A stretch of DNA of 64,000 nt from Ensifer adhaerens (GCF_000697965.2 NZ_CP015880.1:1364001-1428000); one strand, 5' to 3'; positions 25,947 to 34,579 are shown, counted from the first letter of the stretch. Translations and numbers: made by a program. Notes: generated by a model from the sequence alone, not told the origin.

Positions 25947-26293
25947 CTGATTCGAGGAACGCCCGACTTGCGATCGGAGCGTGTTTCCCCAGCGATCAAA
26001 CGATCAAGAATCAGGTCGAAATCGTCGGCGCGTTGAAGTTGCTCCTGAAGAGCAGGAAGATATTTCGCACGGCTTCGGATGGCGTCGCCAGCAGATCGAA
26101 GGCTGAGCAGAATCTGTTTAGAGATTGCGTATTCGCTCTGCAGTCCTTCTGCCTTTTGCCAGATATGGTCTTCCAGAGCGTCAAATGCCGACGCATCGAA
26201 GGTATCGGACTTGAGAAGCCGGCCGACTGCTTGATCCGTCAGTCTCTCCAATACGACGTCAAACTGATTTTCCGACACCCGAGTGCGCCTCAT
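25943..26293 (-). CDS. Hypothetical helical protein, gene 1 of an orphan operon
   Basis: A 116-residue, mostly helical, charged protein (QFDVVLERLTDQAVGRLL; EYAISKQILLSLRSAGDAI). There is no signal or membrane segment. The start is either ATG 26293 or a TTG at 26314; neither has a good ribosome site. It leads a three-gene unit of unknown function lying beside four tRNA genes. Sequence composition is less GC-rich than the surrounding core genes, which suggests later arrival (inference). Confidence 0.6.
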   Translation of the reverse strand: MRRTRVSENQFDVVLERLTDQAVGRLLKSDTFDASAFDALEDHIWQKAEGLQSEYAISKQILLSLRSAGDAIRSRAKYLPALQEQLQRADDFDLILDRLIAGETRSDRKSGVPRIS

Positions 26294-26314
26294 TCTGTTG
26301 AGCTGTAAACTCAA

Positions 26315-26657
26315 AGCAGAACTGCAATATTTCGTCGAGTCCGGGTTTTGACATCTGTAGCCGCATCAGAAATCAGGCGGTGAAGGCTGCCGCGCGTGGT
26401 CGAGAACGCGAGTCGCCACCGATGCAACAGAACGGCCCCTGCGACCGCGCCGTTGCAGGAGTCCCTGCTTTGGAAAGCTACGCACATACCCCTGGTGTGC
26501 GGAAACCGGCCACGATCCTGTTGCCGCTCACGTCGCTGTCTCTTCCAAAGGATATCTGCGAAACACCAGTATGCGCTTGGGAATTACGTGAGACGTGCAT
26601 CAGTGTGGGCACCCGCATTCGCCAGCAATAGCAATCGGGAATTTGCCGAACCGGCCT
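26315..26657. other. Intergenic stretch without a recognisable gene
   Basis: No convincing gene in either direction. A short open frame at 26380-26631 (+) has neither ribosome site nor protein-like composition. The left edge may hold the promoter of the three-gene orphan operon (minus strand). Confidence 0.5.
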
Positions 26658-26732
26658 TGGCACGCCCAACGGGAATCGAACCCGTGTTGCCGCCGTGAGA
26701 GGGCGGCGTCCTGACCGCTAGACGATGGGCGC
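26658..26732 (-). tRNA. tRNA-Glu (anticodon CTC)
   Basis: A 75-base cloverleaf on the minus strand beginning GCGCCCATCGTC, anticodon loop CCTCTCA (CTC), T-arm GGTTCGATTCC and encoded CCA. It reads GAG. Confidence 0.94.
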
Positions 26733-26870
26733 ATCTCTATTCGATTGAGCGCAAGCGGTTGCTGCGCAACGCGCTATCCTAGTCCTGTTCGACGAAAACG
26801 ACGAGAAGAATCGAAGGCGATCCGTCAGCCGATGGAACAAGGCTTTCGATGTAGGGGAGGTTCAACACAG

Positions 26871-26945
26871 TGGCACGCCCTAGGGGAGTCGAACCCCTCT
26901 TCCCAGAATGAAAATCTGGTGTCCTAACCGATAGACGAAGGGCGC
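26871..26945 (-). tRNA. tRNA-Glu (anticodon TTC), array copy 1
   Basis: A 75-base tRNA on the minus strand, GCGCCCTTCGTC at the 5' end, anticodon loop TTTTCAT (TTC), CCA encoded. The gene body is identical to copies 2 and 3. Confidence 0.95.
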
Positions 26946-26963
26946 ACTCGCTGTGTGGGCGCC

Positions 26964-26992
26964 TTATAGCCAGCGACTCTGAATAGAGCAAG
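26964..26992 (-). promoter_or_regulatory. Promoter of tRNA-Glu copy 1
   Basis: CTTGCT, a 17-base spacer and CTATAA on the minus strand. The start of transcription falls about 12 bases before the tRNA. Confidence 0.7.
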
Positions 26993-27144
26993 CGCCAATC
27001 TCAGGAATGTTGTGATTTTCCTGTTCAAAATACCAAGAAAGATTCATGGCGGCACGAGGCGGAAATTTAGGTGTCGAAACGCGCGGTAAATCGCTGTTCC
27101 AACAACAGAAAATCGATTTTCATTTGGGGAGAAGATCAACACAG

Positions 27145-27219
27145 TGGCACGCCCTAGGGGAGTCGAACCCCTCTTCCCAGAATGAAAATCTGGTGTCCTA
27201 ACCGATAGACGAAGGGCGC
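27145..27219 (-). tRNA. tRNA-Glu (anticodon TTC), array copy 2
   Basis: Same sequence as copy 1. The immediate flanks (about 10 bases 3' and 40 bases 5') are also conserved, while the rest of the spacers differ. Confidence 0.95.
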
Positions 27220-27237
27220 ACTCGCTGTGTGGGCGCC

Positions 27238-27266
27238 TTATAGCCAGCGACTCTGGATACCGCAAG
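27238..27266 (-). promoter_or_regulatory. Promoter of tRNA-Glu copy 2
   Basis: CTTGCG, a 17-base spacer and CTATAA on the minus strand, at the same place relative to the tRNA as in copy 1. Confidence 0.7.
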
Positions 27267-27419
27267 CGCCAATCTCAGTTTTTTTGTGCTTTCCCTGTTA
27301 AAATCGGTGAGAAAAATTCGGCGGTCAAAGAGCTGGAATCGGAGATGCGTACGGTGCAGCGGAGTTGCTGCTTCAGATGCTTAAAACGTCGATTTTTCGG
27401 GAGAAGGAGATCAACACAG

Positions 27420-27494
27420 TGGCACGCCCTAGGGGAGTCGAACCCCTCTTCCCAGAATGAAAATCTGGTGTCCTAACCGATAGACGAAGGGCGC
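27420..27494 (-). tRNA. tRNA-Glu (anticodon TTC), array copy 3
   Basis: Same gene body as copies 1 and 2, placed 275 bases after copy 2 (copy 1 to copy 2 is 274). Confidence 0.95.
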
Positions 27495-27512
27495 ACTCGC
27501 TGTGTGGGCGCC

Positions 27513-27541
27513 TTATAGCCAGAGGATTTCAGAACCGCAAG
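27513..27541 (-). promoter_or_regulatory. Promoter of tRNA-Glu copy 3
   Basis: CTTGCG, a 17-base spacer and CTATAA on the minus strand. The spacer differs from copies 1 and 2 while both boxes are kept. Confidence 0.7.
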
Positions 27542-27630
27542 CGGCAATCTTCATATTTCTGTAAAAATTCCACAGGCCGGAAGCAAAGGAGGCTTCTCGT
27601 CGAATCCTCCATGGAAACAAATGCTTGCCT

Positions 27631-28947
27631 TCAGCCCTTGGCGCGCCGGCAGCGCCAGTTCCAGTCCCGCTGTGCGCCGATATCGATATGGACCGACTCC
27701 GTGTGGCAATAGGTGCCGACGCCGCCGCGGCCGGGGACGCTACGCAGGAATTCGGCGAGATCCCACTTGCTGACGCCCTGAACCTGAATGTCAGCCGCCT
27801 CGCAGCGTGTATGCAGCGATTGCTTGGCGCGGTTGACCTTGATCGGCCTGAGGCCCGAGGTCACCATGACCTGCTTGCCGTAATGCGTTTCCACCTTCTT
27901 CAGCATCTGCATGAGCTCGGGCTTGAAACAGCCGGCATCGACTTTCTCGGTCTGCAGAATGAGCCCGCTCGGCGCCAGTCGAGCGAGCCCCGAGAGCGAG
28001 GCGACCTGAACCGGTGCGCCGTCGTCGTCATCGCCGAGGTGCTCTTCGTGCTCGTAGTTGTAGAGCGAGTTCAGTTTGACGCCCGGAAGCGTGTAGGCGA
28101 GGGAGGCCGTTTGCGGCTGGCTCGCATTGCTGGTGGTAATCGTCTTCTTTTCCGCCGGCGGAGCCGAGCGAAGTGCCGCCTGCTGCGGCTTCTCCTTGCG
28201 CTTGCCGGCAAAAAGGGCCGCGAGCGTCCAGGTTTTGGACGTGTCCTTGTTATCGTCTGCTGGCGTGGCTTCTGGTGCTGCCTGCTGCGCGGCGGCGACC
28301 TCGGTCGCTGCTGGTGTGGCGTCGGCATTGGCCACCGCCTGTGGCGTCGAAGAGGTCTGGCCGCTGGCGGCAGCCTCGGCGCTCAGCGGCACCGGAACGG
28401 CAACAGGAAGGGTGGCGTCCTGCGCGGGAGAGGGAGCATAGGCGGCGACAGCGGCGTCCGTCACGACGTCGTTGGCCGTGTTGGCGGCCCCCTGTTGCGG
28501 CGCTATTACCGGCAGCGGCTGTCGCTGGGTGCCGCTGAAAAGACTGTTGTTGGTTGCGTTCATGCCGGGCTGGCCGGCGGGGAGCGGAACAGTTCCCGTC
28601 GTCTGCGGCTGGACGGTCGTCGTTGCCTGTGCGGCAGGTGCCTGGCCATAGATGCTTGAGGAGGCGGCGCGCAGGCCGGTGCCCTGCATCGTCAGCGATT
28701 GCGGCTGTCCGCCATCGTGGGGAACTGTGGCATTGCCGGCTGCCTGTTGCGCCTGCGGATTGCTGCCGAGCGCGACCACCTGTCCATCCTGGACTGTGGC
28801 CTCCGATTCGGCGGTTTGCACAGGGGCTGCCTGCCCCTCGGCCTTCAGCGCGGTCGCGGCATCGTTTTCCCCGACCGCCGACATGCAGCCGCTCAAGGCC
28901 AGCAGCGATACGGATAACGCTGCCGCCCGCGCTATGGTGACGAGCAC
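27631..28947 (-). CDS. YcbK/DUF882-like peptidase M15 family lipoprotein
   Basis: A 438-residue envelope protein. The N-terminal lipoprotein signal has lipobox LSGC (Cys near residue 21). A long Ala/Gln/Pro/Thr-rich linker (about 40-310) is low in complexity and probably disordered. The C-terminal domain of about 115 residues carries the metal-binding pattern TSGLRP, SLHTRCEAADIQV and ESVHIDIGAQRDWNW, as in D-Ala-D-Ala-peptidase-like YcbK proteins. GTG 28947 was chosen because AAGGGCG precedes it and the signal peptide starts there; an ATG at 29028 would add 27 unneeded residues. Probably a cell-wall hydrolase anchored to the outer membrane; the specificity is unknown. Confidence 0.85.
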   Translation of the reverse strand: MLVTIARAAALSVSLLALSGCMSAVGENDAATALKAEGQAAPVQTAESEATVQDGQVVALGSNPQAQQAAGNATVPHDGGQPQSLTMQGTGLRAASSSIYGQAPAAQATTTVQPQTTGTVPLPAGQPGMNATNNSLFSGTQRQPLPVIAPQQGAANTANDVVTDAAVAAYAPSPAQDATLPVAVPVPLSAEAAASGQTSSTPQAVANADATPAATEVAAAQQAAPEATPADDNKDTSKTWTLAALFAGKRKEKPQQAALRSAPPAEKKTITTSNASQPQTASLAYTLPGVKLNSLYNYEHEEHLGDDDDGAPVQVASLSGLARLAPSGLILQTEKVDAGCFKPELMQMLKKVETHYGKQVMVTSGLRPIKVNRAKQSLHTRCEAADIQVQGVSKWDLAEFLRSVPGRGGVGTYCHTESVHIDIGAQRDWNWRCRRAKG

Positions 28948-29253
28948 CGCGCCCTTCGTGTCCGGATGTTGCAACGTCCTATCCCCGCTCTCCGTGCATG
29001 ACCGACGAAGCCTCGCCTTGTCATGCATTAAGTCTCAGTTCCGAAACATCGCTCAGAACAAACAAACTCATGCTTCTCGCGGCGATCGGAATGAGCGCCA
29101 CGGGAAAAGATCAGGCCAAGTACAAAAGGGGGTCGCCGCCACGAGACATCGCGGATAGGACCCGGCATCAACGTTTCGCGCGAAAAAGTACTCAACGATA
29201 CGCGATTTGTAAACCGGCGCTAACCTTGAGCCCGCATGTTTCCAACATGCAAA
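28948..29253. other. Intergenic stretch upstream of the YcbK-like gene
   Basis: No gene recognised. It must contain the promoter of the minus-strand lipoprotein gene. A small hairpin GCATGTT-TCC-AACATGC lies at 29234-29250. Confidence 0.5.
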
Positions 29254-29272
29254 GGCCCGGATAGACCGGGCC
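29254..29272 (-). terminator. Probable terminator of gloA
   Basis: GGCCCGG-TCTAT-CCGGGCC on the minus strand is followed by only TTTG, so it is a weak terminator about 100 bases after the gloA stop. Confidence 0.5.
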
Positions 29273-29372
29273 CTGGATCATTCATAGCTGCTGCTGATCG
29301 ACGGCTCGGCCATGCCCGCCGGATTTCACCGACAGCACGGGGCCATCTTCGTTGGCGAGAATTGTGCGGAGC

Positions 29373-29813
29373 TTACCAGACGCCCGTATTGGCCATCGAC
29401 GCCCAAGGTTCCTGCGGCGGCCGGTTTTCGCCTTTCTGCAGGATCTCGATCGAAATGCCGTCGGGAGAGCGCACGAACGCCATGTGGCCGTCGCGCGGCG
29501 GCCGGTTGATGGTCACGCCGTTCTCCATCAGGTGCTGGCAGAAACCGTAGATGTCGTCGACTTCGTAGGCGAGGTGCCCGAAGTTGCGCCCGCCCGTATA
29601 ATCTTCCGTATCCCAGTTGTAGGTGAGCTCGAGGCAGGGAGAGAGTTCGCCGCGGGCGCGATCGATGTCGCCGGGAGCGGCCAGAAACACCAGCGTGAAC
29701 CGGCCCTTTTCATTTTCGTAGCGGCGGATCTCCGTCAGGCCGAAAATCTTGCCGTAGAAGTTCAAGGCCTCGTCCAGATTCTTGACGCGAACCATCGTGT
29801 GCAGATAGCGCAT
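29373..29813 (-). CDS. gloA: Lactoylglutathione lyase (glyoxalase I)
   Basis: Converts the methylglyoxal-glutathione hemithioacetal to S-lactoylglutathione in the cytosol. The 146-residue protein has two beta-alpha-beta-beta-beta modules. Expected metal ligands are seen: His in YLHTMVRV, Glu in CLELTYNWD, His in FGHLAYEV and Glu in ISIEILQK. Length and spacing fit the Ni2+-type bacterial enzyme. It stands alone and diverges from the cold-shock gene. Confidence 0.95.
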   Translation of the reverse strand: MRYLHTMVRVKNLDEALNFYGKIFGLTEIRRYENEKGRFTLVFLAAPGDIDRARGELSPCLELTYNWDTEDYTGGRNFGHLAYEVDDIYGFCQHLMENGVTINRPPRDGHMAFVRSPDGISIEILQKGENRPPQEPWASMANTGVW

Positions 29814-30009
29814 TGCAATGTCCCTGTTTTGCAGAAGATGGCGTATACTGGTCCGTCAGCAAGCCAGAGGCAAGGCTGCGTCCCCATATTAGTTCTCGGC
29901 CAAAATATGCCGAGGGTCTTGCGTATCCGCGGCGGGACGATGTTATTCTGGTCAATAAGAATCAGTTAACCGTATCGGTAGTCGCGCGTAAACGAGGGGC
30001 TGGGAGAGA

Positions 30010-30588
30010 ATGGCGGATAGGACATCTTCAAAAGACGTCATGCATGGTGACGACTTTGGCAGCGACGCTCTCGACCTCATCGAAATCACCGGCGTGATCA
30101 AGTGGTTCGACGTCGCCAAGGGCTTCGGCTTCATCGTTCCCGACAACGGCATGCAGGATGTGCTGGTGCACGTGACCTGCCTGCGCCGCGACGGCTACCA
30201 GACGGTTCTTGAGGGTGCGCGGGTCGTTGCTCTCATCCAGAAGCGGGACCGCGGTTACCAGGCGTTCCGTATCCTATCGATGGACCAATCCACGGCGGTG
30301 CATCCGTCGCAGCTGCCGCCGGTCCGAACCCACGTGCAGGTAACGCCGACCAGCGGCCTTGAGCGCGTTCTCGTCAAGTGGTTTAACCGCACCAAGGGCT
30401 TCGGCTTCCTGACCCGCGGCGAGGGAACCGAAGATATCTTCGTCCATATGGAAACGCTCAGGCGTTTCGGCCTGACGGAACTGCGGCCAGGCCAGGTGGT
30501 GCTCGTCCGGTTCGGCGATGGCGAAAAGGGCCTGATGGCCGCTGAGATACATCCGGATGGACCGTCGCCGACGAGCCGGGCGCACTGA
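30010..30588 (+). CDS. Double cold-shock-domain protein
   Basis: A 192-residue RNA/DNA-binding protein with two CSD OB folds. The first is at about 25-95 (GVIKWFDVAKGFGFIVPDNG, with VLVHVTCL) and the second at about 120-185 (VLVKWFNRTKGFGFLTRGEG, with IFVHMETL). Both retain the RNP1 KGFGF core and an RNP2-like V(L/F)VH segment. Tandem CSD proteins of this length are typical of Alphaproteobacteria. It overlaps the following DUF192 gene by one base (TGATG), so expression is coupled. Confidence 0.93.
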   Translation: MADRTSSKDVMHGDDFGSDALDLIEITGVIKWFDVAKGFGFIVPDNGMQDVLVHVTCLRRDGYQTVLEGARVVALIQKRDRGYQAFRILSMDQSTAVHPSQLPPVRTHVQVTPTSGLERVLVKWFNRTKGFGFLTRGEGTEDIFVHMETLRRFGLTELRPGQVVLVRFGDGEKGLMAAEIHPDGPSPTSRAH

Positions 30589-31073
30589 TGGTCGCGGCTC
30601 GAAACCTTGTCGGAAAAAGCGCCTTCCTGGCGCTTTTTTTGTTGCTTGCCCTGACGGTATCGTCTTTCGCCGACGTTCAGTTCACAACGGACAAGATGCG
30701 CCTGGTCACCGCGGACAAGGCTGTGCACGAACTGACGGTCGAACTGGCCCTCGATCCGGCCCAGCGTGAGCAGGGCCTGATGTTTCGTACCTCCATGGCG
30801 CCGGATCACGGCATGCTGTTCGATTTTGGCGAGACACGCCGCGTGATGATGTGGATGAAGAACACCCATTTGTCGCTCGATATGCTGTTCATCGACAACA
30901 AGGGCGTTGTGCGCACGATCCATGAAGGCGCCGTGCCTTTTTCGGAAGCGATCATTGATTCGAAAGAACCGGTGGCTTTCGTGCTTGAGCTCAATGCCGG
31001 CGCGGTCAAGCGGCTGAATATCCGGCCCGGAGACCGGCTGGAAGGTGCCCGCATGCCGTCTTCGAAGCCGTAG
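30588..31073 (+). CDS. DUF192 family exported protein
   Basis: A 161-residue precursor with a signal peptide (FLALFLLLALTVSSFADVQF) and one DUF192 domain: REQGLMFRTSMAPDHGMLFD, MMWMKNTHLSLDMLFID, then AVKRLNIRPGDRL at the end. DUF192 proteins are small beta-barrel-like periplasmic proteins of unknown function. The start codon overlaps the cold-shock protein's stop by one base. Confidence 0.9.
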   Translation: MVAARNLVGKSAFLALFLLLALTVSSFADVQFTTDKMRLVTADKAVHELTVELALDPAQREQGLMFRTSMAPDHGMLFDFGETRRVMMWMKNTHLSLDMLFIDNKGVVRTIHEGAVPFSEAIIDSKEPVAFVLELNAGAVKRLNIRPGDRLEGARMPSSKP

Positions 31074-31236
31074 ACGCCGGGGCCACTTCGCGGTCCGCCT
31101 TGTCCTTGCCCGATCATTTCCTAAATTATGTGTCTGAACCCCACGGGTTTCATGGTTGAGATCATGGAGCCTTTCGGGCAGACTGCGCGTTAACGAGTTG
31201 CTAATATTCTTCTGGCGACAACAGGAGGCAGCCGTG

Positions 31237-31890
31237 ATGATCCGGAGTGTGCTTGTTGCAATGGTAGCGGCCTGCGCCGTTGCGCAAACAGCGATGGCAG
31301 CGGACTTGGCAGCCGATCTGAGCCAGCCGCCGGCACCGGTCGCGCAACCATCGCCGGGATTCGTCTGGACCGGCGGTTATGTCGGCCTCCAGGGCGGCGG
31401 CGGGTGGCTCAATGGCGATTTCAGTGCGCCTGGCGGCAGCGCTTCAGAAGACTTCAATGGCGGATTGCTCGGCGCCTTTGCCGGTTTCAACTTTCAGCAG
31501 GGCGACTGGGTTTACGGCATCGAGGGTGACGTCAACTACAATTGGAACGACAAGACGTTCGACGTCGGCGGAACCTCGACCGAAGTTGGTACCGACGTTT
31601 CCGGCGCAATACGCGGCCGGGTCGGCTACCTGCTGAATGACAAGGCGCTGCTCTATGGCGCCGGCGGCTGGGCGGTGACCCGCGGCTTCGTCGATGTGCC
31701 CGGCGCATCGAAGGAAAAGGAAACCTTCAACGGTTGGACGATCGGTGCCGGTGTCGACTATTCGTTCACCGACAGCGTCTTCGGCCGCGCCGAGTACCGC
31801 TACAACGACTACGGCGACAAGGACTTCGGCGGCGTCAATGTCGATCTCGACCAGCACCAGTTCACCGTTGGTGTCGGCGTAAAGTTCTGA
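31237..31890 (+). CDS. Omp25/31-like outer-membrane beta-barrel protein
   Basis: A 217-residue outer-membrane protein with a cleaved signal peptide (MIRSVLVAMVAACAVAQTAMA, mature start near ADLAADL). An eight-stranded barrel follows, with the family words WTGGYVGLQGGGGW and FAGFNFQQGDWVYGIEGD. The terminal strand HQFTVGVGVKF ends in Phe for BAM recognition. ATG 31237 follows AGGAGG at 31223-31228 at the right distance; the frame is open further upstream without a signal. Homologues in Brucella and rhizobia are abundant surface proteins. Confidence 0.92.
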   Translation: MIRSVLVAMVAACAVAQTAMAADLAADLSQPPAPVAQPSPGFVWTGGYVGLQGGGGWLNGDFSAPGGSASEDFNGGLLGAFAGFNFQQGDWVYGIEGDVNYNWNDKTFDVGGTSTEVGTDVSGAIRGRVGYLLNDKALLYGAGGWAVTRGFVDVPGASKEKETFNGWTIGAGVDYSFTDSVFGRAEYRYNDYGDKDFGGVNVDLDQHQFTVGVGVKF

Positions 31891-31907
31891 CCAGCAACCA
31901 TTGGCAT

Positions 31908-31943
31908 CGCGGAGCGCGCCGGCATGCTGCCGGACGCTCCGCG
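31908..31943. terminator. Hairpin between convergent genes
   Basis: CGCGGAGCG pairs with CGCTCCGCG, enclosing an inner CCGGCA/TGCCGG stem. It lies between the Omp stop and the DUF1062 stop. The T-rich part is weak (TATCCTTTC). Confidence 0.65.
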
Positions 31944-31955
31944 GTATCCTTTCAA

Positions 31956-32615
31956 CTACGGGCCGCCGCGGGCACGCCGGGCAATCTCGGCCCGGTCATC
32001 TTCCGCCGTAAGATCGAGGACGATGCGGCTGCCGTCTCTGATCGGGCGTTGCAGGGCCTTCCGCGACTCGGGCAGAAGCGTGAGTCGCCCTTTGGTTTCG
32101 AGCTTGCTCAGTCTGGCGCGTGAAAGCGCGAGTTCCGCCGATAGCAGGCGGTCGACGCGCAGGCTGCTTGCCTGGCGCACGACAAGGACAATCTCAAGCC
32201 GTGCGCAACCCGCACTCCCACCCAATACGTGCCGTTCCACGTTAGAATCGGCCAAATCCTCGATCCGGTCCGTGCATTGGCGAAGACCTTCGATGTCGAA
32301 CGCCGCCTGTCGGACCCAGACGGGATCGTTGCTTTGAAGCGCTGCGAGCACATCCGGGGCGACGCTGGCGACATTCCGCCGCTCGAAGATCGGACGGTTC
32401 CAGGTGTCTTCGCAGACGGCGCAGCGATAGATCAGCCAGGCGTCGAGCCGCCGCCCGTTGGCGTTCAACCGTGTCTTGCCGCTGCATACGAAGGGGCGGT
32501 GGCCGCCGCAGCGGTTGCAGGCAAGCCAGGGGCGGGGGGCGGATTGGGGTTCGATGGTCCACTGGACCGTCAATGTATGAGACATCTCGTCTGGTTCTTC
32601 CAATTGGAAGTCCAT
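31956..32615 (-). CDS. DUF1062 family protein
   Basis: A 219-residue cytosolic protein. The N-terminal region carries paired cysteines (CNRCGG and YRCAVCEDTWN) together with FVCSGKTRLNANGRRLDAW, the DUF1062 hallmark, probably a zinc site. The rest is helical. An internal ATG at 32585 (MSHTLTVQW) is a reasonable alternative start because neither has a strong ribosome site. The function is not known. Confidence 0.85.
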   Translation of the reverse strand: MDFQLEEPDEMSHTLTVQWTIEPQSAPRPWLACNRCGGHRPFVCSGKTRLNANGRRLDAWLIYRCAVCEDTWNRPIFERRNVASVAPDVLAALQSNDPVWVRQAAFDIEGLRQCTDRIEDLADSNVERHVLGGSAGCARLEIVLVVRQASSLRVDRLLSAELALSRARLSKLETKGRLTLLPESRKALQRPIRDGSRIVLDLTAEDDRAEIARRARGGP

Positions 32616-33017
32616 CGAGACGACGGTTTGAGTACCCGTTCCGGGGACGCGGTCTGGCAGCTGTTGGACGTGATGGTTCCGCCTGACGAAGTTACGTCGG
32701 GCTTGAGATCGGCAATGCCATTCCGGTCTCGAACCGCCACCTCAACGAACGCATGAGAATTCTATCCGACAGCTGGAGTGCTATCGGGCGTACGGGGTGA
32801 AACTAGCGAGACCGGATTTTACAAAGGCAAAGCGAAACTCCAGGAGAGCCAGCGCAATAGTGGCTGCCTGAACGTCCTACACGCTTGCGCGGATGGCGAA
32901 AAGTGCAACGCTGCCACAGGCTCGCGTCAAGGTGGCGTGCGATGGCGCGCTAGGCGAAATTTGGCCACAAGCGAATTCGGCGCATTGCGGTAAAATACGC
33001 CTTACACCTCCAATCTG
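32616..33017. other. Intergenic stretch before an orphan terminator
   Basis: About 400 bases without a recognisable protein gene. A GTG-started frame at 32778-32993 (+) lacks a ribosome site and protein-like composition. A plus-strand transcript would end at the terminator at 33018-33055, so a small RNA gene may be hidden here. Confidence 0.35.
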
Positions 33018-33055
33018 AAGCGGATCGGAAATGCTTGGATCCGCTTCTCTTTTTT
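33018..33055 (+). terminator. Orphan rho-independent terminator, plus strand
   Basis: GAAGCGGATC-N10-GATCCGCTTC is followed by TCTTTTTT. It points in the plus direction, but the nearest upstream gene (DUF1062) is on the minus strand, so no known transcript feeds it. Confidence 0.88.
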
Positions 33056-33085
33056 GAAGGTGGTCTGCGGCGAAGCATCGCCTGA

Positions 33086-34267
33086 TTAGCCGGCGCGGTG
33101 AAGGCTCACCGCAAGCGGCTTCGAATCCGCAAGCTCCGCATCGGACGCGACACGGTTACGCCCGCCTCGTTTGGCCGCGTAGAGCGCCGCATCTGCCCTA
33201 TTGAACAATTCCTCCCAGGAACGCTCCGTGCCGCTGGCGGTGGCAACCCCGATGCTGATGCTGACTGCTACGCTTTGCCCGTTGCTCACGACCCGCAGTT
33301 CTTCCACGGCGCGGCGTAGCCTTTCGGCGATTGCAAACGCCTGTGTCTCGCTTGTCCGCGGGAGATAGAGCCCGAATTCCTCGCCTCCGAGACGCGCGAA
33401 GCTGTCGCCCCTGCGCAGGTTCTTCCTGACCAGATCGGCGAAGGCGACGAGCACCTGATCACCCGTATGATGACCGTAGCGGTCGTTGATACGCTTGAAA
33501 TGGTCCAGGTCCATGACGAGGAGGCAATCGCCCTGCCAGCTCGCCTGAGGCAGTTGCGCCAGAAACCAGCGCCGGTTGCCGACGCCGGTCAGCGCATCGG
33601 TATCGGCAGACCGGCGCAGCTCCGCTTCCGCCCGCTCCTTGACGAGCACGAGGGCGAAGAGTGCGATGGCGAAATGGCAGATGATCGAGAGAAAGAAGGG
33701 GTAGGTCGTGGTGATCGGCACGATGCCGGGCTTGAGGAGGCCAATGACCACCGCAAGGCAAAGGCCGGCCCCGACGGCCATGGCGGCCGCCAGCATGGCG
33801 CGTGCCGGCAGCGACTCGTTCGAGCGATCGGCGATGACGGCGACAGCCGAAGCCGCGAGGAAAAGAAAGGCGGCGGCGTTGAAGACGCTGGCCCTGACGA
33901 CGTTGACGACATGGAAATCCGTGGCGAGACCGATGAGCGCGCCGGCAAGCGGCACAAGTAGCGCCAGCCAGTCCGCCAGACGGCGCCGGCCGCCGCTGAG
34001 GCGGCGCACGCCGATCCAGAACAGGGCATATCCGCCGATCCCGAGCGTGAAGCTGGAAAGCCTCCACAGAGTGGGCGGCAACAGCTTTTGCTCGCCATAG
34101 CCCGCGAGCGTCGAGGCGAGCGCCAGGAAGAGGAAGCCGCTCGCCAGGATACCAAGCCCTTCGTCCCGCGGCGATTGCCAGCGCGCATAGAGGAAGCAGA
34201 AGGCGCCGATCAGGAAAGACGACTTGTGAAGCAACAGAACGGTGGCAAGGTCGAGTTGGGCAGTCAT
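33086..34267 (-). CDS. Membrane-bound GGDEF diguanylate cyclase
   Basis: A 393-residue inner-membrane protein with six hydrophobic helices in the first 210 residues and a GGDEF domain at about 215-375. The active-site loop is RLGGEEFGLYL (GGEEF variant, expected to be active), with DLDHFKRINDRYGHHTGD for metal and guanine binding. An RxxD product-inhibition site is not evident five residues before it. It should make cyclic di-GMP from two GTP. ATG 34267 (MTAQLDLATVLLLHKS) was chosen over an upstream extension. The sensed signal is unknown. Confidence 0.92.
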   Translation of the reverse strand: MTAQLDLATVLLLHKSSFLIGAFCFLYARWQSPRDEGLGILASGFLFLALASTLAGYGEQKLLPPTLWRLSSFTLGIGGYALFWIGVRRLSGGRRRLADWLALLVPLAGALIGLATDFHVVNVVRASVFNAAAFLFLAASAVAVIADRSNESLPARAMLAAAMAVGAGLCLAVVIGLLKPGIVPITTTYPFFLSIICHFAIALFALVLVKERAEAELRRSADTDALTGVGNRRWFLAQLPQASWQGDCLLVMDLDHFKRINDRYGHHTGDQVLVAFADLVRKNLRRGDSFARLGGEEFGLYLPRTSETQAFAIAERLRRAVEELRVVSNGQSVAVSISIGVATASGTERSWEELFNRADAALYAAKRGGRNRVASDAELADSKPLAVSLHRAG

Positions 34268-34502
34268 TGGATCGCTCGGGCGGGCTTGGGGGCGCGCAGG
34301 GCACGAAAGCGCGCCGGTTCGCTCTAGCCACAATGGATTTAGCGATTCCTAAATTCGTATGACAAATAGGCATTCTTGTCCCAACTCGGGACGATTCGAT
34401 CGTTTGCCAACGCAATCGAGTGATCTACGGCGATGTTAGCCTGCAGATCTGCGATCACGAACAGATTGAAAAAAAGGAGAATGACGCTTCCGCCTCAATG
34501 AA

Positions 34503-34579
<77 letters not shown>

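Noticed and set aside
26380..26631. Small plus-strand frame beside tRNA-Glu(CTC)
   Set aside because: No ribosome site, atypical composition and no family resemblance.
26871..27541. CRISPR-like array
   Set aside because: The regular repeats are complete tRNA-Glu genes with promoters, with a period of about 275 bp, not short repeats with unique spacers.
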